This document shows, piece after piece, positions 50,975 through 57,989 of a stretch of DNA of 64,000 nt. The notes beneath the pieces were generated by a model. The model was not told where the DNA came from, made no database searches, and saw only the letters and a program-made list of their open reading frames with translations. Source of the DNA: Heterorhizobium halophytocola (GTDB lineage: Bacteria > Pseudomonadota > Alphaproteobacteria > Rhizobiales > Rhizobiaceae); assembly GCF_017873095.1 (NCBI RefSeq), contig NZ_JAGGJU010000002.1:372001-436000 (forward strand). Direction: 5' to 3'. The first letter of the stretch is position 1. Every line of letters begins with the position of its first letter. Made by a program: the position numbers and the translations under genes.

Positions 50975-52177
50975 ATGAGCGGATTGGCAAGCGGCCGGAT
51001 GCGGGCGGGCAGGCGACAGGGATATGACGGCGTGGTGTTGGCCGCCCCCGTCACCGTGCCCTATGTTCGCTTCAGCACGGAGGCGACGGCCTGGTGGGTC
51101 GGACGGGCGCTGGCGGCCCTTTCGACAGCGTCCGGCATCTCGCACCGCGCCTTCGACGGCCTTTCGCTTTCCAGCTTTTCCACCGCGCCCGATACGGCGA
51201 TCGGGCTGACCCAGCATTTCGGCCTTTCGCCGCGCTTCATCGATTTCATCCCGATGGGCGGAGCGTCCGGTATCGTCTCGATCCGCCATGCCGCCCGTGC
51301 GGTACAGGCGGGCGATGTCGACGTCGTCGCCTGCATTGCCGCCGACACCAACCACGTCCATTCCTTCCGGCATTCGCTGGAGAATTTCTCCCGCTTCTCG
51401 CAGGATGCCGTCTATCCCTATGGCACCGGTGGCCCGAATGTCAGCTTCGCGCTGATCGCCGCCAACTACATGGCGAAATACGGTGCGACCCGCGAGGATT
51501 TCGGCCGGATCTGCGTCGCCCAGCGCGACAATGCGCTGCACAATCCGAACGCGCTGATGAAGAAGCCGCTGTCGCTGGATCAATATATGGCGGCACGCGC
51601 GATCGCCGAGCCGATCCACCTCTTCGACTGCGTCATGCCCTGCGCCGGCGCCGAGGCGTTTCTGGTCATGCGCGAGGAAACGGCGAAGGCGCAAGGCCTG
51701 CCCTTTGCCCGGCTGCTGTCGGCGATCGAGCGGCATCACGCCTTTGCGGAAGACCTGGTCCAAGAGCGTGGTGGCTGGGCCATGGACATCGGCGAGCTCT
51801 ATGCCATGGCTGGCGTGACGCCTGATGCGATCGACGTGGTCGAGACCTATGACGATTATCCGGTGATCTCGATGATGCAGTTCGAGGATCTCGGCTTCTG
51901 CGGCAAGGGCGAGGGGCCGGATTTCGTCCGCCGGCACGATCTGACGGTCACCGGCAGCTTCCCGCACAACACCAGCGGTGGACAGCTGTCAACCGGCCAG
52001 GCCGGAGCCGCCGGCGGCCATCTCGGCATCGTCGAGGCCATCCGTCAGGTGACCGGCAGCGCCGGGGGCGCGCAGGTGAACGGAGCCCGCCTGGCGCTCG
52101 CCTCCGGCTTCGGCATGATCAATTACGACCGTGGCCTGGCATCGGGCGCGATCATCCTTGCGGGAGAAGGTCCATGA
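50975..52177 (+). CDS. thiolase-fold protein lacking the thiolase catalytic residues
   Basis: A 400-residue thiolase-superfamily protein near the SCP-x/Ltp2 branch. The position of the nucleophilic Cys (normally ACASG) reads GGASG; the GHP-type His motif reads STGQAGAAGG; and the C-terminal Cys is Ala in NYDRGLASGA. All three thiolase catalytic residues are thus absent. It overlaps by four bases a gene with a DUF35 zinc-ribbon/OB domain, the partner of thiolase-fold retro-aldolases in steroid side-chain degradation. A retro-aldol or other C-C cleavage of an acyl-CoA is a reasonable idea; thiolysis is not. Confidence 0.8.
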   Translation: MSGLASGRMRAGRRQGYDGVVLAAPVTVPYVRFSTEATAWWVGRALAALSTASGISHRAFDGLSLSSFSTAPDTAIGLTQHFGLSPRFIDFIPMGGASGIVSIRHAARAVQAGDVDVVACIAADTNHVHSFRHSLENFSRFSQDAVYPYGTGGPNVSFALIAANYMAKYGATREDFGRICVAQRDNALHNPNALMKKPLSLDQYMAARAIAEPIHLFDCVMPCAGAEAFLVMREETAKAQGLPFARLLSAIERHHAFAEDLVQERGGWAMDIGELYAMAGVTPDAIDVVETYDDYPVISMMQFEDLGFCGKGEGPDFVRRHDLTVTGSFPHNTSGGQLSTGQAGAAGGHLGIVEAIRQVTGSAGGAQVNGARLALASGFGMINYDRGLASGAIILAGEGP

Positions 52178-53439
52178 CCGGCTCGACCTTTGGCCCGCTT
52201 GCCGTGCCCAAGCGCAAGAATCCGCTGACCCGCACCCGCCAGCCATTATTGCCGCCTGCCAGGCGCAGCCGTCGCGCGCATGACCTGACATGGGCCGCAG
52301 CCGAGGGCCGGTTCGCGCTGCATGCCTGCACCCAGTGCGGCGCGTTCTCCTATCCGCCGCGCGAAGCCTGCCCGCAATGCCTGTCGGAAGACCTGGTGAT
52401 GCGGGATGCGCCCGACACAGGCGCCCTGCTGTCGGCAACGCGGGCCGAGGTGCCGGCCGACACTTATTTCCGCGAGCGCGCGCCTGCCCATGTCGGGCTG
52501 GTCCAGCTGGATTGCGGACCTGCCGTGCTCTGCCACCTGAACCCCGCGGCAATCCCCGGGGACAGGCTGCGGCTCTTCCTCAGGCTCGACCGGGCGGGGC
52601 AGGCGGTGTTCTATGCGACACCTCTATTAGGAGACATCGACTTGGCCGACGATCCGCAGTGGCGCGAACTTAGCGCCGACCCCAAACACCGCCGCGTGCT
52701 CGTCACCGACGGGCGTCATCCGGTGACGGTGCCCCTCGTGACGGCTTTGAAGCGTGCCGGCGCGCGGGACATCGTCATCGGTCTGTCGGAAGCGTGGAAG
52801 CCGTTCGCCACCCGCGAGCAGCTTCAGGCCATCGACGGCGTGACGATCGTGCCGCTCGACCTGACCGACGAAAAATCGGTAGTGGATGTCGCCCGCGACT
52901 ATGCGGCAAAGACCGAGATCCTGGTCAATACCGCCGATTATCTGCGTCCCGGCAGCCTGCTGGAGCCGGGCCAGATGAACCCGGCGCGCGAGGCTATGGA
53001 ACGGCTATATTTCGGCCAGATGCGGCTTGCCCGCGCCTTCGCGCCGGTGATGATCGCGCGCGGCGCGGATGGCGAGGCGGGGGCTGCCGCCTGGGTCAAC
53101 CTGCTTTCGGTCTTTGCCGAGGCACATGCGCCCGGCTATGCCGCCTATGCGGCGGCGCAGGCGGCAAGCCTTGCCCTGTCGCACAGCCTGCGCGCCGAGC
53201 TTGCCCAGGGCGGCATCCGCCTTGCCAATGTGTTTTGCGGCCCGACCGACAGCGAATGGTATCAGGCCGTTCCGCAGCCGAAGGTCAACCAGAAGGCGCT
53301 GGCCGCTGCCATCCTCGACGCGCTGATGCGCGGGCTGGAGGAGAGCCATGTCGGCGATGTCGCCCAGGACCTGCTGGAGCGCCGGCGCCGCAATCCCAAG
53401 GCGCTGGAACGTGAACTCGGCGCTGGCCGCCAAGGATGA
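52174..53439 (+). CDS. fusion of DUF35 (zinc ribbon plus OB fold) with a degenerate short-chain dehydrogenase domain
   Basis: A 421-residue two-domain protein. Residues about 30-150 hold a rubredoxin-like zinc ribbon (CTQCGAF...CPQCLS) and an OB fold as in DUF35 partners of thiolase-like enzymes. Residues about 165-400 are SDR-like, but the TGxxxGxG loop reads VTDGRHPVT and the YxxxK motif reads YAAAQ, so cofactor binding and catalysis are doubtful. The pseudo-SDR may be a scaffold for the thiolase-fold partner encoded just upstream with a four-base overlap. The fusion itself is unusual in my knowledge. Confidence 0.75.
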   Translation: MTGSTFGPLAVPKRKNPLTRTRQPLLPPARRSRRAHDLTWAAAEGRFALHACTQCGAFSYPPREACPQCLSEDLVMRDAPDTGALLSATRAEVPADTYFRERAPAHVGLVQLDCGPAVLCHLNPAAIPGDRLRLFLRLDRAGQAVFYATPLLGDIDLADDPQWRELSADPKHRRVLVTDGRHPVTVPLVTALKRAGARDIVIGLSEAWKPFATREQLQAIDGVTIVPLDLTDEKSVVDVARDYAAKTEILVNTADYLRPGSLLEPGQMNPAREAMERLYFGQMRLARAFAPVMIARGADGEAGAAAWVNLLSVFAEAHAPGYAAYAAAQAASLALSHSLRAELAQGGIRLANVFCGPTDSEWYQAVPQPKVNQKALAAAILDALMRGLEESHVGDVAQDLLERRRRNPKALERELGAGRQG

Positions 53440-54257
53440 TGCCGATGACCCCCGATACCCCGCCCGACACCTCTCACGCCGATACCCTAGACGCCCTGGC
53501 CCGCGCCCTTGCCGGTGGTGCTGTGAAGATTGTCGACCTCACCCAGACGCTGTCGCCCGATTTTCCGACCATCGTCATGCCGCCGGAACTTGGCCAGTCG
53601 ATGCCGGTGCGCATCGAGCGGATCTCGCATTATGACGGGTCGGGGCCGGCCTGGTACTGGAACAACCTGTCCTTCGGCGAACATACCGGCACGCATTTCG
53701 ACGCGCCGATCCACTGGTTTACCGGCAGGGATCTCGCCAACAATGCGGTCGACACGCTGCCGGTGGCCGACATGCTGGCGCCGGCCTGCGTGATCGACTG
53801 CTCGGCTGCCGCTGCCGATGACGGCGACTTCCTGCTGACGCGTGATCATGTCGCGGACTTCGAGACCGAGCATGGCGAGATACCCCGGGGCTGCTGGGTG
53901 CTGATGCGCACCGACTGGTCGAAACGGACAGGGGCGGCCTATGCCAATTTCGAGGATGACGGTCCCCACACGCCGGGACCGGATGCCGAGACGATCCGCT
54001 TCCTGGTCGAGGAGCGCGGTATCCTCGGCTTCGGCACCGAGACGATCGGCACCGATGCCGGGCAGGGCGGGCATTTTCATCCACCCTATCCGGCCCATCA
54101 TTACCTGCACGGGGCGGGGCGCTATGGCCTGCAGTGCCTCTGCAATCTCGACCAGCTGCCGGCAAAGGGCGCCATGGTGTTGGCGGCACCTTTGAAGATC
54201 CTCAACGGGTCCGGCAGCCCGCTGCGGGTCATCGCCCTGGTGCCCGGCAACCGCTGA
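53436..54257 (+). CDS. cyclase-family metal hydrolase (isatin hydrolase / kynurenine formamidase superfamily)
   Basis: A 273-residue cyclase-family protein. The metal-binding motif HTGTHFDAPIHW (HxGTHxDxPxH) is complete, and GTDAGQGGHFHPPYPAHHYL is a further conserved block. Members hydrolyse isatin to isatinate, N-formylkynurenine to kynurenine, or other cyclic or linear amides with Mn or Zn. Start overlaps the preceding stop by four bases. The C-terminal block resembles a branch common in aromatic-acid clusters more than classical KynB (which is about 210 residues). It is the best candidate for opening or deformylating an amide in this pathway. Confidence 0.82.
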   Translation: MMPMTPDTPPDTSHADTLDALARALAGGAVKIVDLTQTLSPDFPTIVMPPELGQSMPVRIERISHYDGSGPAWYWNNLSFGEHTGTHFDAPIHWFTGRDLANNAVDTLPVADMLAPACVIDCSAAAADDGDFLLTRDHVADFETEHGEIPRGCWVLMRTDWSKRTGAAYANFEDDGPHTPGPDAETIRFLVEERGILGFGTETIGTDAGQGGHFHPPYPAHHYLHGAGRYGLQCLCNLDQLPAKGAMVLAAPLKILNGSGSPLRVIALVPGNR

Positions 54258-54274
54258 CGGGAAGGAGACCGGCA

Positions 54275-55078
54275 TTGCGCATCTTTTGGCAGAGCTTCAT
54301 CGACGAGACGGCCTCGGCCGCCTATATGGCGCGGCTTTCGGACTACCTGAACGGCATCGCCGAACCGGGCACGACAGTGGAGGTACACGGCATCAGCCCT
54401 CCGGACCGGTCGTTCGGGCGGCTTTCCGAATTCCGCTGCGCCATCCTTGCGATCGACAATGGTCTTGCTGCCGAAGAGGCCGGCTATGATGCCGTGGTCA
54501 TGGGGCACTTCCAGGATCCGGGCCTGCTGGAGCTGAAGTCGGCCGTCTCCATTCCGGTGATCGGGACGGGGGAGGCGACGATGCATTTCGCCGCCCAGCA
54601 GGGCCGCCATATCGGGCTGGTAACCCTCGACGATGTCTTCCGCACCATGCATCTGGAGCAGGGCGATCTCTACGGCCTTTCGGGGCGCATCAGCCATGTG
54701 GCGGGACTGAATGCCGACCCATCCGACTTCTCCGCCTGCTTTGCCGGCGATCTCGAAGCCAAGGCGCGGATGATCGAGGCCTTCCGGCTGGTCGCCGAGC
54801 CGATGGTCACAGGCGGCGCCGACGTGATCGTGCCGGCCGGCGTGCTGCCGGGCCTGCTGATCGGCAGCGAGCACGGCCTCTGCTTCGGCCATGCCCCGGT
54901 TATCAATTGCGCGGCGGTGGCGCTGAAGGCGGCGGAAATGCAGGTAAAGCTCTGCGCGCTCAACGGACTTCAGCCGAGCCGTGGTCCCTTCTGCGCCAAG
55001 GCGCCACGCCAGGCAATCGAGGATTTCCGGCGGCTGGTGGCCAATGGACGGGGTGCATCGCCTGTGCCGAGGCGCTAA
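54275..55078 (+). CDS. Asp/Glu/hydantoin-racemase-fold protein lacking both catalytic cysteines, TTG start
   Basis: A 267-residue protein of the Asp/Glu racemase superfamily. The first catalytic Cys site reads MGHFQDPGL (Cys replaced by His) and the second reads VPAGVLPG (no Cys), so the two-base racemase mechanism is not available. I chose the TTG at 54275 because GAAGGAGA lies 6 bases upstream and the product then begins RIFWQSFID like its relatives. It follows the cyclase by 17 bases and closes the ligase-to-racemase unit. A decarboxylase, isomerase or hydrolase role is possible. Confidence 0.72.
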   Translation: MRIFWQSFIDETASAAYMARLSDYLNGIAEPGTTVEVHGISPPDRSFGRLSEFRCAILAIDNGLAAEEAGYDAVVMGHFQDPGLLELKSAVSIPVIGTGEATMHFAAQQGRHIGLVTLDDVFRTMHLEQGDLYGLSGRISHVAGLNADPSDFSACFAGDLEAKARMIEAFRLVAEPMVTGGADVIVPAGVLPGLLIGSEHGLCFGHAPVINCAAVALKAAEMQVKLCALNGLQPSRGPFCAKAPRQAIEDFRRLVANGRGASPVPRR

Positions 55079-55131
55079 GCGTATACGGAAATGGCAGAAA
55101 TAATATTCACTGGAAACTAAATGCGCTACAA

Positions 55132-55159
55132 GTCGATATTTTAGGCTTGAAATAACCAG
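55132..55159. promoter_or_regulatory. copy G of the shared operator
   Basis: GATATTTTAGGC followed by TTGAAATAACC matches copy C at 17 of 28 positions, mostly in the left arm. It lies 33 bases before the GntR start at 55193 and so also before the RutA-like monooxygenase genes. Confidence 0.55.
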
Positions 55160-55192
55160 AAAACTGAATACGGTTCAGGTCAAGGAGTTTCC

Positions 55193-55909
55193 ATGACCGC
55201 AGCCACCCTCAGCCTTGTCGATTCCGTCTATGCGGCGCTGCGCCAGCGTCTGCAATTGAGCGAGATCGGTCTCGGCGACCGGCTCGTCGACACCGAGGTG
55301 GCCGCCGAATACGGCACCTCGCGGATGCCGGCGCGGGAAGCGCTGCTGCGGCTCGTGGCGGAAGGCTTTCTCGTCGGGTCGACCCGCGGCTTCATCGTGC
55401 CAGACCTGTCGCGCGAAGATGTCGCCGATCTCTTCGAACTGCGTCGCCAGCTGGAGCCCCGGGCGGCCGCTGCGGCGGCGCGGGACCTGACGCCGGAGGC
55501 GAAGGCCGCGCTCGATGGGGCAATGGCGGTCATTCGCGAGGCGCACGAGGTAAGCGACAGCGCCGCCATGGTCCGGGCCAATCTCGATTTCCGCAATGCC
55601 TGGACCGGCTGCCTGACCAACCGCCGGCTGGCGATCGCGATCTCCGGCCATATGGACTGTTTCCAGGCGATCCGTCTGCAGACCTTCGACGATTTTGCCA
55701 CCCGCCGCGGCTATGTGGCCGCCCTTGGCCGGCTGCACGAGGCGCTGGTCGCCCGCGATTCGCTGGCCGCAGGCGACCGCATGACGCTCTTCCTGTTTAC
55801 CGCCGAGGCCGCCTATCTGACAGCGCTCGACGAGATGCAGCGCGAGGCCGCCGAACAGACCCGATCCGCCGGACGCCATCGCTCCGGCTCCCGAAAGACG
55901 AGGCAGTGA
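55193..55909 (+). CDS. GntR-family (FCD) transcriptional regulator
   Basis: A 238-residue regulator with N-terminal winged helix (EVAAEYGTSRMPAREALLRLV) and FCD domain (DVADLFELRRQLEPRAAAAAA). It is less similar to the other two GntR proteins in the window than they are to each other. Its stop overlaps the monooxygenase start by one base (TGATG), so it is made with the RutA/RutF-like pair. Operator copy G in its own promoter makes it a candidate for the regulator of the whole set of palindromes. Confidence 0.92.
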   Translation: MTAATLSLVDSVYAALRQRLQLSEIGLGDRLVDTEVAAEYGTSRMPAREALLRLVAEGFLVGSTRGFIVPDLSREDVADLFELRRQLEPRAAAAAARDLTPEAKAALDGAMAVIREAHEVSDSAAMVRANLDFRNAWTGCLTNRRLAIAISGHMDCFQAIRLQTFDDFATRRGYVAALGRLHEALVARDSLAAGDRMTLFLFTAEAAYLTALDEMQREAAEQTRSAGRHRSGSRKTRQ

Positions 55910-57000
55910 TGATCAGACCGCATCCCCTGAAAGGCCCCGACAAATTGAAGCTCGGCGTGTTCTCCGCCAATGCCGATGGTGGCCTGGCGATCACCGATGT
56001 GCCGGACCGCTGGACGGCGAAGTGGGACGACGTGCTGACGGCGGCGCAGATCGCCGACCGCAAGGGTCTCGACTTCTTCCTGCCGATCGCCCGCTGGGCC
56101 GGTTTCGGCGGCAAGAACAGGGTGCGCGAATGGTCGTTCGAGACCTTTACCTGGGCCGCGGCGCTGGCGGCCTCGACCGAGCGGATCGGTCTCTTCATGA
56201 CCGTGCATGTGCCGATGATCCATCCGATCTATGCGGCCAAGGCCCTGGCGACCGTCGACCATGTGAGCCATGGCCGCGCCGGGCTCAACATCGTCTGCGG
56301 CTGGAACCCGAAGGAATTCGGCATGTTTGGCGTGCCCCCGGTGGAGAAGGGCTATGACCAGGCGGCCGAATGGATCGACGTTATCGAAAGGGCCTACGGC
56401 TCGGACGCACCGTTCGACTATGCGGGCCACTACTATAACCTGAAGCAGGTGGTCAGCCGACCGGCCAGCCTGCAGGCGCCCCGGCCGGTGACGATGAACG
56501 CCGCCTTCGGCGATCCCGGCCGCAACTTTGCCGCGGCCCATTGCGACTATCTGTTCACCACCTTCACCGAGATCGCCGATGCCGGCCGTCATGTCCAGGA
56601 CATCAGGGGTCGCGCCGACAAGGTCGGCCGCAATGTCGGCTGCTACACCGTCTGCCACGTGGTCTGCCGCGACAGCCAGGCCGAGGCGGAAGACTATTAC
56701 GAGCGCTATGCGGTGCGCGAGGCCGACACGGCCGCCGTCGATGCGCATATGGCCGGCAAGAAGGAATTCTCGCAGTCGCACGACACGGATGCCTATGAGC
56801 GCTATCGCAAGCGCTTCGCCGGCGGTGCCGGCTCCTATCCTCTGATCGGCACGCCGGAGCGGATCGTCGAGGAAATGGTCGAGATTGCCGATCAGGGCTA
56901 CGAGGGAATCGCGCTTTCTTTCGTCAACTATCTTCACGAACTGCCCTATTTCTGCGATCGGGTGCTGCCCCTGTTGCAGCGCGCGGGGCTCAGGGCCTGA
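55909..57000 (+). CDS. RutA-like flavin-dependent monooxygenase (LLM class)
   Basis: A 363-residue luciferase-like monooxygenase close to the RutA branch: FFLPIARWAGFGGK, GRAGLNIVCGWNPKEF, and the C-terminal YEGIALSFVNYLHEL correspond to RutA blocks. RutA cleaves the uracil amide bond with a flavin-oxygen adduct. A RutF-like reductase gene follows after 17 bases and should supply FMNH2. By analogy it may open a ring amide of an N-heteroaromatic or hydroxylate an aromatic acid. The ATG at 55909 overlaps the GntR stop. Confidence 0.87.
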   Translation: MIRPHPLKGPDKLKLGVFSANADGGLAITDVPDRWTAKWDDVLTAAQIADRKGLDFFLPIARWAGFGGKNRVREWSFETFTWAAALAASTERIGLFMTVHVPMIHPIYAAKALATVDHVSHGRAGLNIVCGWNPKEFGMFGVPPVEKGYDQAAEWIDVIERAYGSDAPFDYAGHYYNLKQVVSRPASLQAPRPVTMNAAFGDPGRNFAAAHCDYLFTTFTEIADAGRHVQDIRGRADKVGRNVGCYTVCHVVCRDSQAEAEDYYERYAVREADTAAVDAHMAGKKEFSQSHDTDAYERYRKRFAGGAGSYPLIGTPERIVEEMVEIADQGYEGIALSFVNYLHELPYFCDRVLPLLQRAGLRA

Positions 57001-57017
57001 ACGGAGAAGGAAAGCGC

Positions 57018-57557
57018 ATGAGCGCCATGTCAAATCAGCCGGCCAACACCGAGACGGTGACGGTCAGCGTGCCCGGTCAGGCGGCCTTTCGCGACGGCAT
57101 GGCAAGGCTTGCCGCCGCCGTCCATGTGATCACCACCGATGGCCCGGCCGGCCGTTTCGGCTTTACCGCGACCGCCGTCTGCAGCGTCTCCGACACGCCG
57201 CCGACGCTGCTTGTCTGCGTCAACGCCAATACCTCGTCGCTGCAAGGGCTGCTGAACAACGGGGTGCTCTGCGTCAACACGCTGGCGCCGCACCTGCAGG
57301 AGGTCGCCAGCGCCTTTGCCAGCGGCCGCCCGATGGACGAGCGCTTTGCCAGCGGCCTCTTCGAGCGGACGCCGAACGGCGTGCCGCGGCTTGCGGGCGC
57401 GCTGGTCTCCTTCGATTGCAGGGTCATGAACGTCATCGAGCAGGGGAGCCACAAGGTGCTGTTCTGCGCGGTCGAGGATATCGTCTCGACCGAGGGCGAG
57501 GAGGATGCGCTTGTCTATTTCGCCAGGCGCTATCACACGGTTGCAGGCAGCGACTGA
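57018..57557 (+). CDS. RutF-like NAD(P)H:flavin reductase
   Basis: A 179-residue short flavin reductase. FRDGMARLAAAVHVITTDGP, GFTATAVCSVSDTPPTLLVC and LVSFDCRV are nearly the same as the corresponding parts of E. coli RutF. It provides reduced FMN to the monooxygenase encoded just upstream. GAAGGAAAG precedes the ATG. It ends the plus-strand part of the island and faces the beta-oxidation operon across a terminator. Confidence 0.92.
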   Translation: MSAMSNQPANTETVTVSVPGQAAFRDGMARLAAAVHVITTDGPAGRFGFTATAVCSVSDTPPTLLVCVNANTSSLQGLLNNGVLCVNTLAPHLQEVASAFASGRPMDERFASGLFERTPNGVPRLAGALVSFDCRVMNVIEQGSHKVLFCAVEDIVSTEGEEDALVYFARRYHTVAGSD

Positions 57558-57558
57558 A

Positions 57559-57579
57559 ACCCGTCCGTCAGCGACGGGT
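57559..57579. terminator. hairpin between convergent operons
   Basis: Arms ACCCGTC and GACGGGT (7 bases, perfect) with a 7-base loop, between the reductase stop (57557) and the thioesterase stop (57581, minus strand). Short, so moderate confidence. Confidence 0.5.
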
Positions 57580-57580
57580 C

Positions 57581-57979
57581 TCAGCCTTCGACCGGGCGCG
57601 GCTGTCCTTCGGCGTCGAGCGCCACCATGACGAAACTGGCGTCGGTCACCTTTTCACGCAGGTCCATATACTGGCGCCGCGCCCAGCACTCGACATAGAG
57701 GGTGATCGAGGTGCGGCCGATCTTCGTGACGGTGGTGTAGACGCAGAGCGTGTCACCGACCTTGACCGGTCGCTTGAAAGTGATTTCCTTCACCGCAACT
57801 GTAGCCGTGCGACCGCTGGCCGCCTCATTGGCGCGGATGCCGGCCGCAAGGTCCATCTGGGCCATGACCCAGCCGCCGAAAATGTCGCCGGCCGGATTGG
57901 CATCGGACGGCATGGCGAGCGTGCGCAGCGTCAGCTCGCCGGTCGGCTGTTGCTCGGTCATCGGCTCTTGCATCGTCAT
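57581..57979 (-). CDS. acyl-CoA thioesterase, YciA-like hot-dog fold
   Basis: A 132-residue hot-dog thioesterase. PSDANPAGDIFGGWVMAQMD carries the catalytic Asp and is the YciA/acyl-CoA thioester hydrolase hallmark. It is the last gene of the minus-strand beta-oxidation operon, 10 bases after the hydroxyacyl-CoA dehydrogenase gene. It may salvage CoA from dead-end thioesters. Confidence 0.9.
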   Translation of the reverse strand: MTMQEPMTEQQPTGELTLRTLAMPSDANPAGDIFGGWVMAQMDLAAGIRANEAASGRTATVAVKEITFKRPVKVGDTLCVYTTVTKIGRTSITLYVECWARRQYMDLREKVTDASFVMVALDAEGQPRPVEG

Positions 57980-57989
57980 TTGGCGTCCT

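Noticed and set aside
50975..52177. Call of acetyl-CoA acetyltransferase
   Set aside because: Cys, His and second Cys of thiolases are all absent; the name would mislead about the reaction.
53436..54257. Confident assignment as KynB formamidase
   Set aside because: The protein is about 60 residues longer than KynB and its C-terminal block fits another cyclase branch; isatin hydrolase or an unknown amide hydrolase is as likely.
54275..55078. Simple call of hydantoin or Asp/Glu racemase
   Set aside because: Both catalytic Cys positions are occupied by other residues, so only the fold can be claimed.
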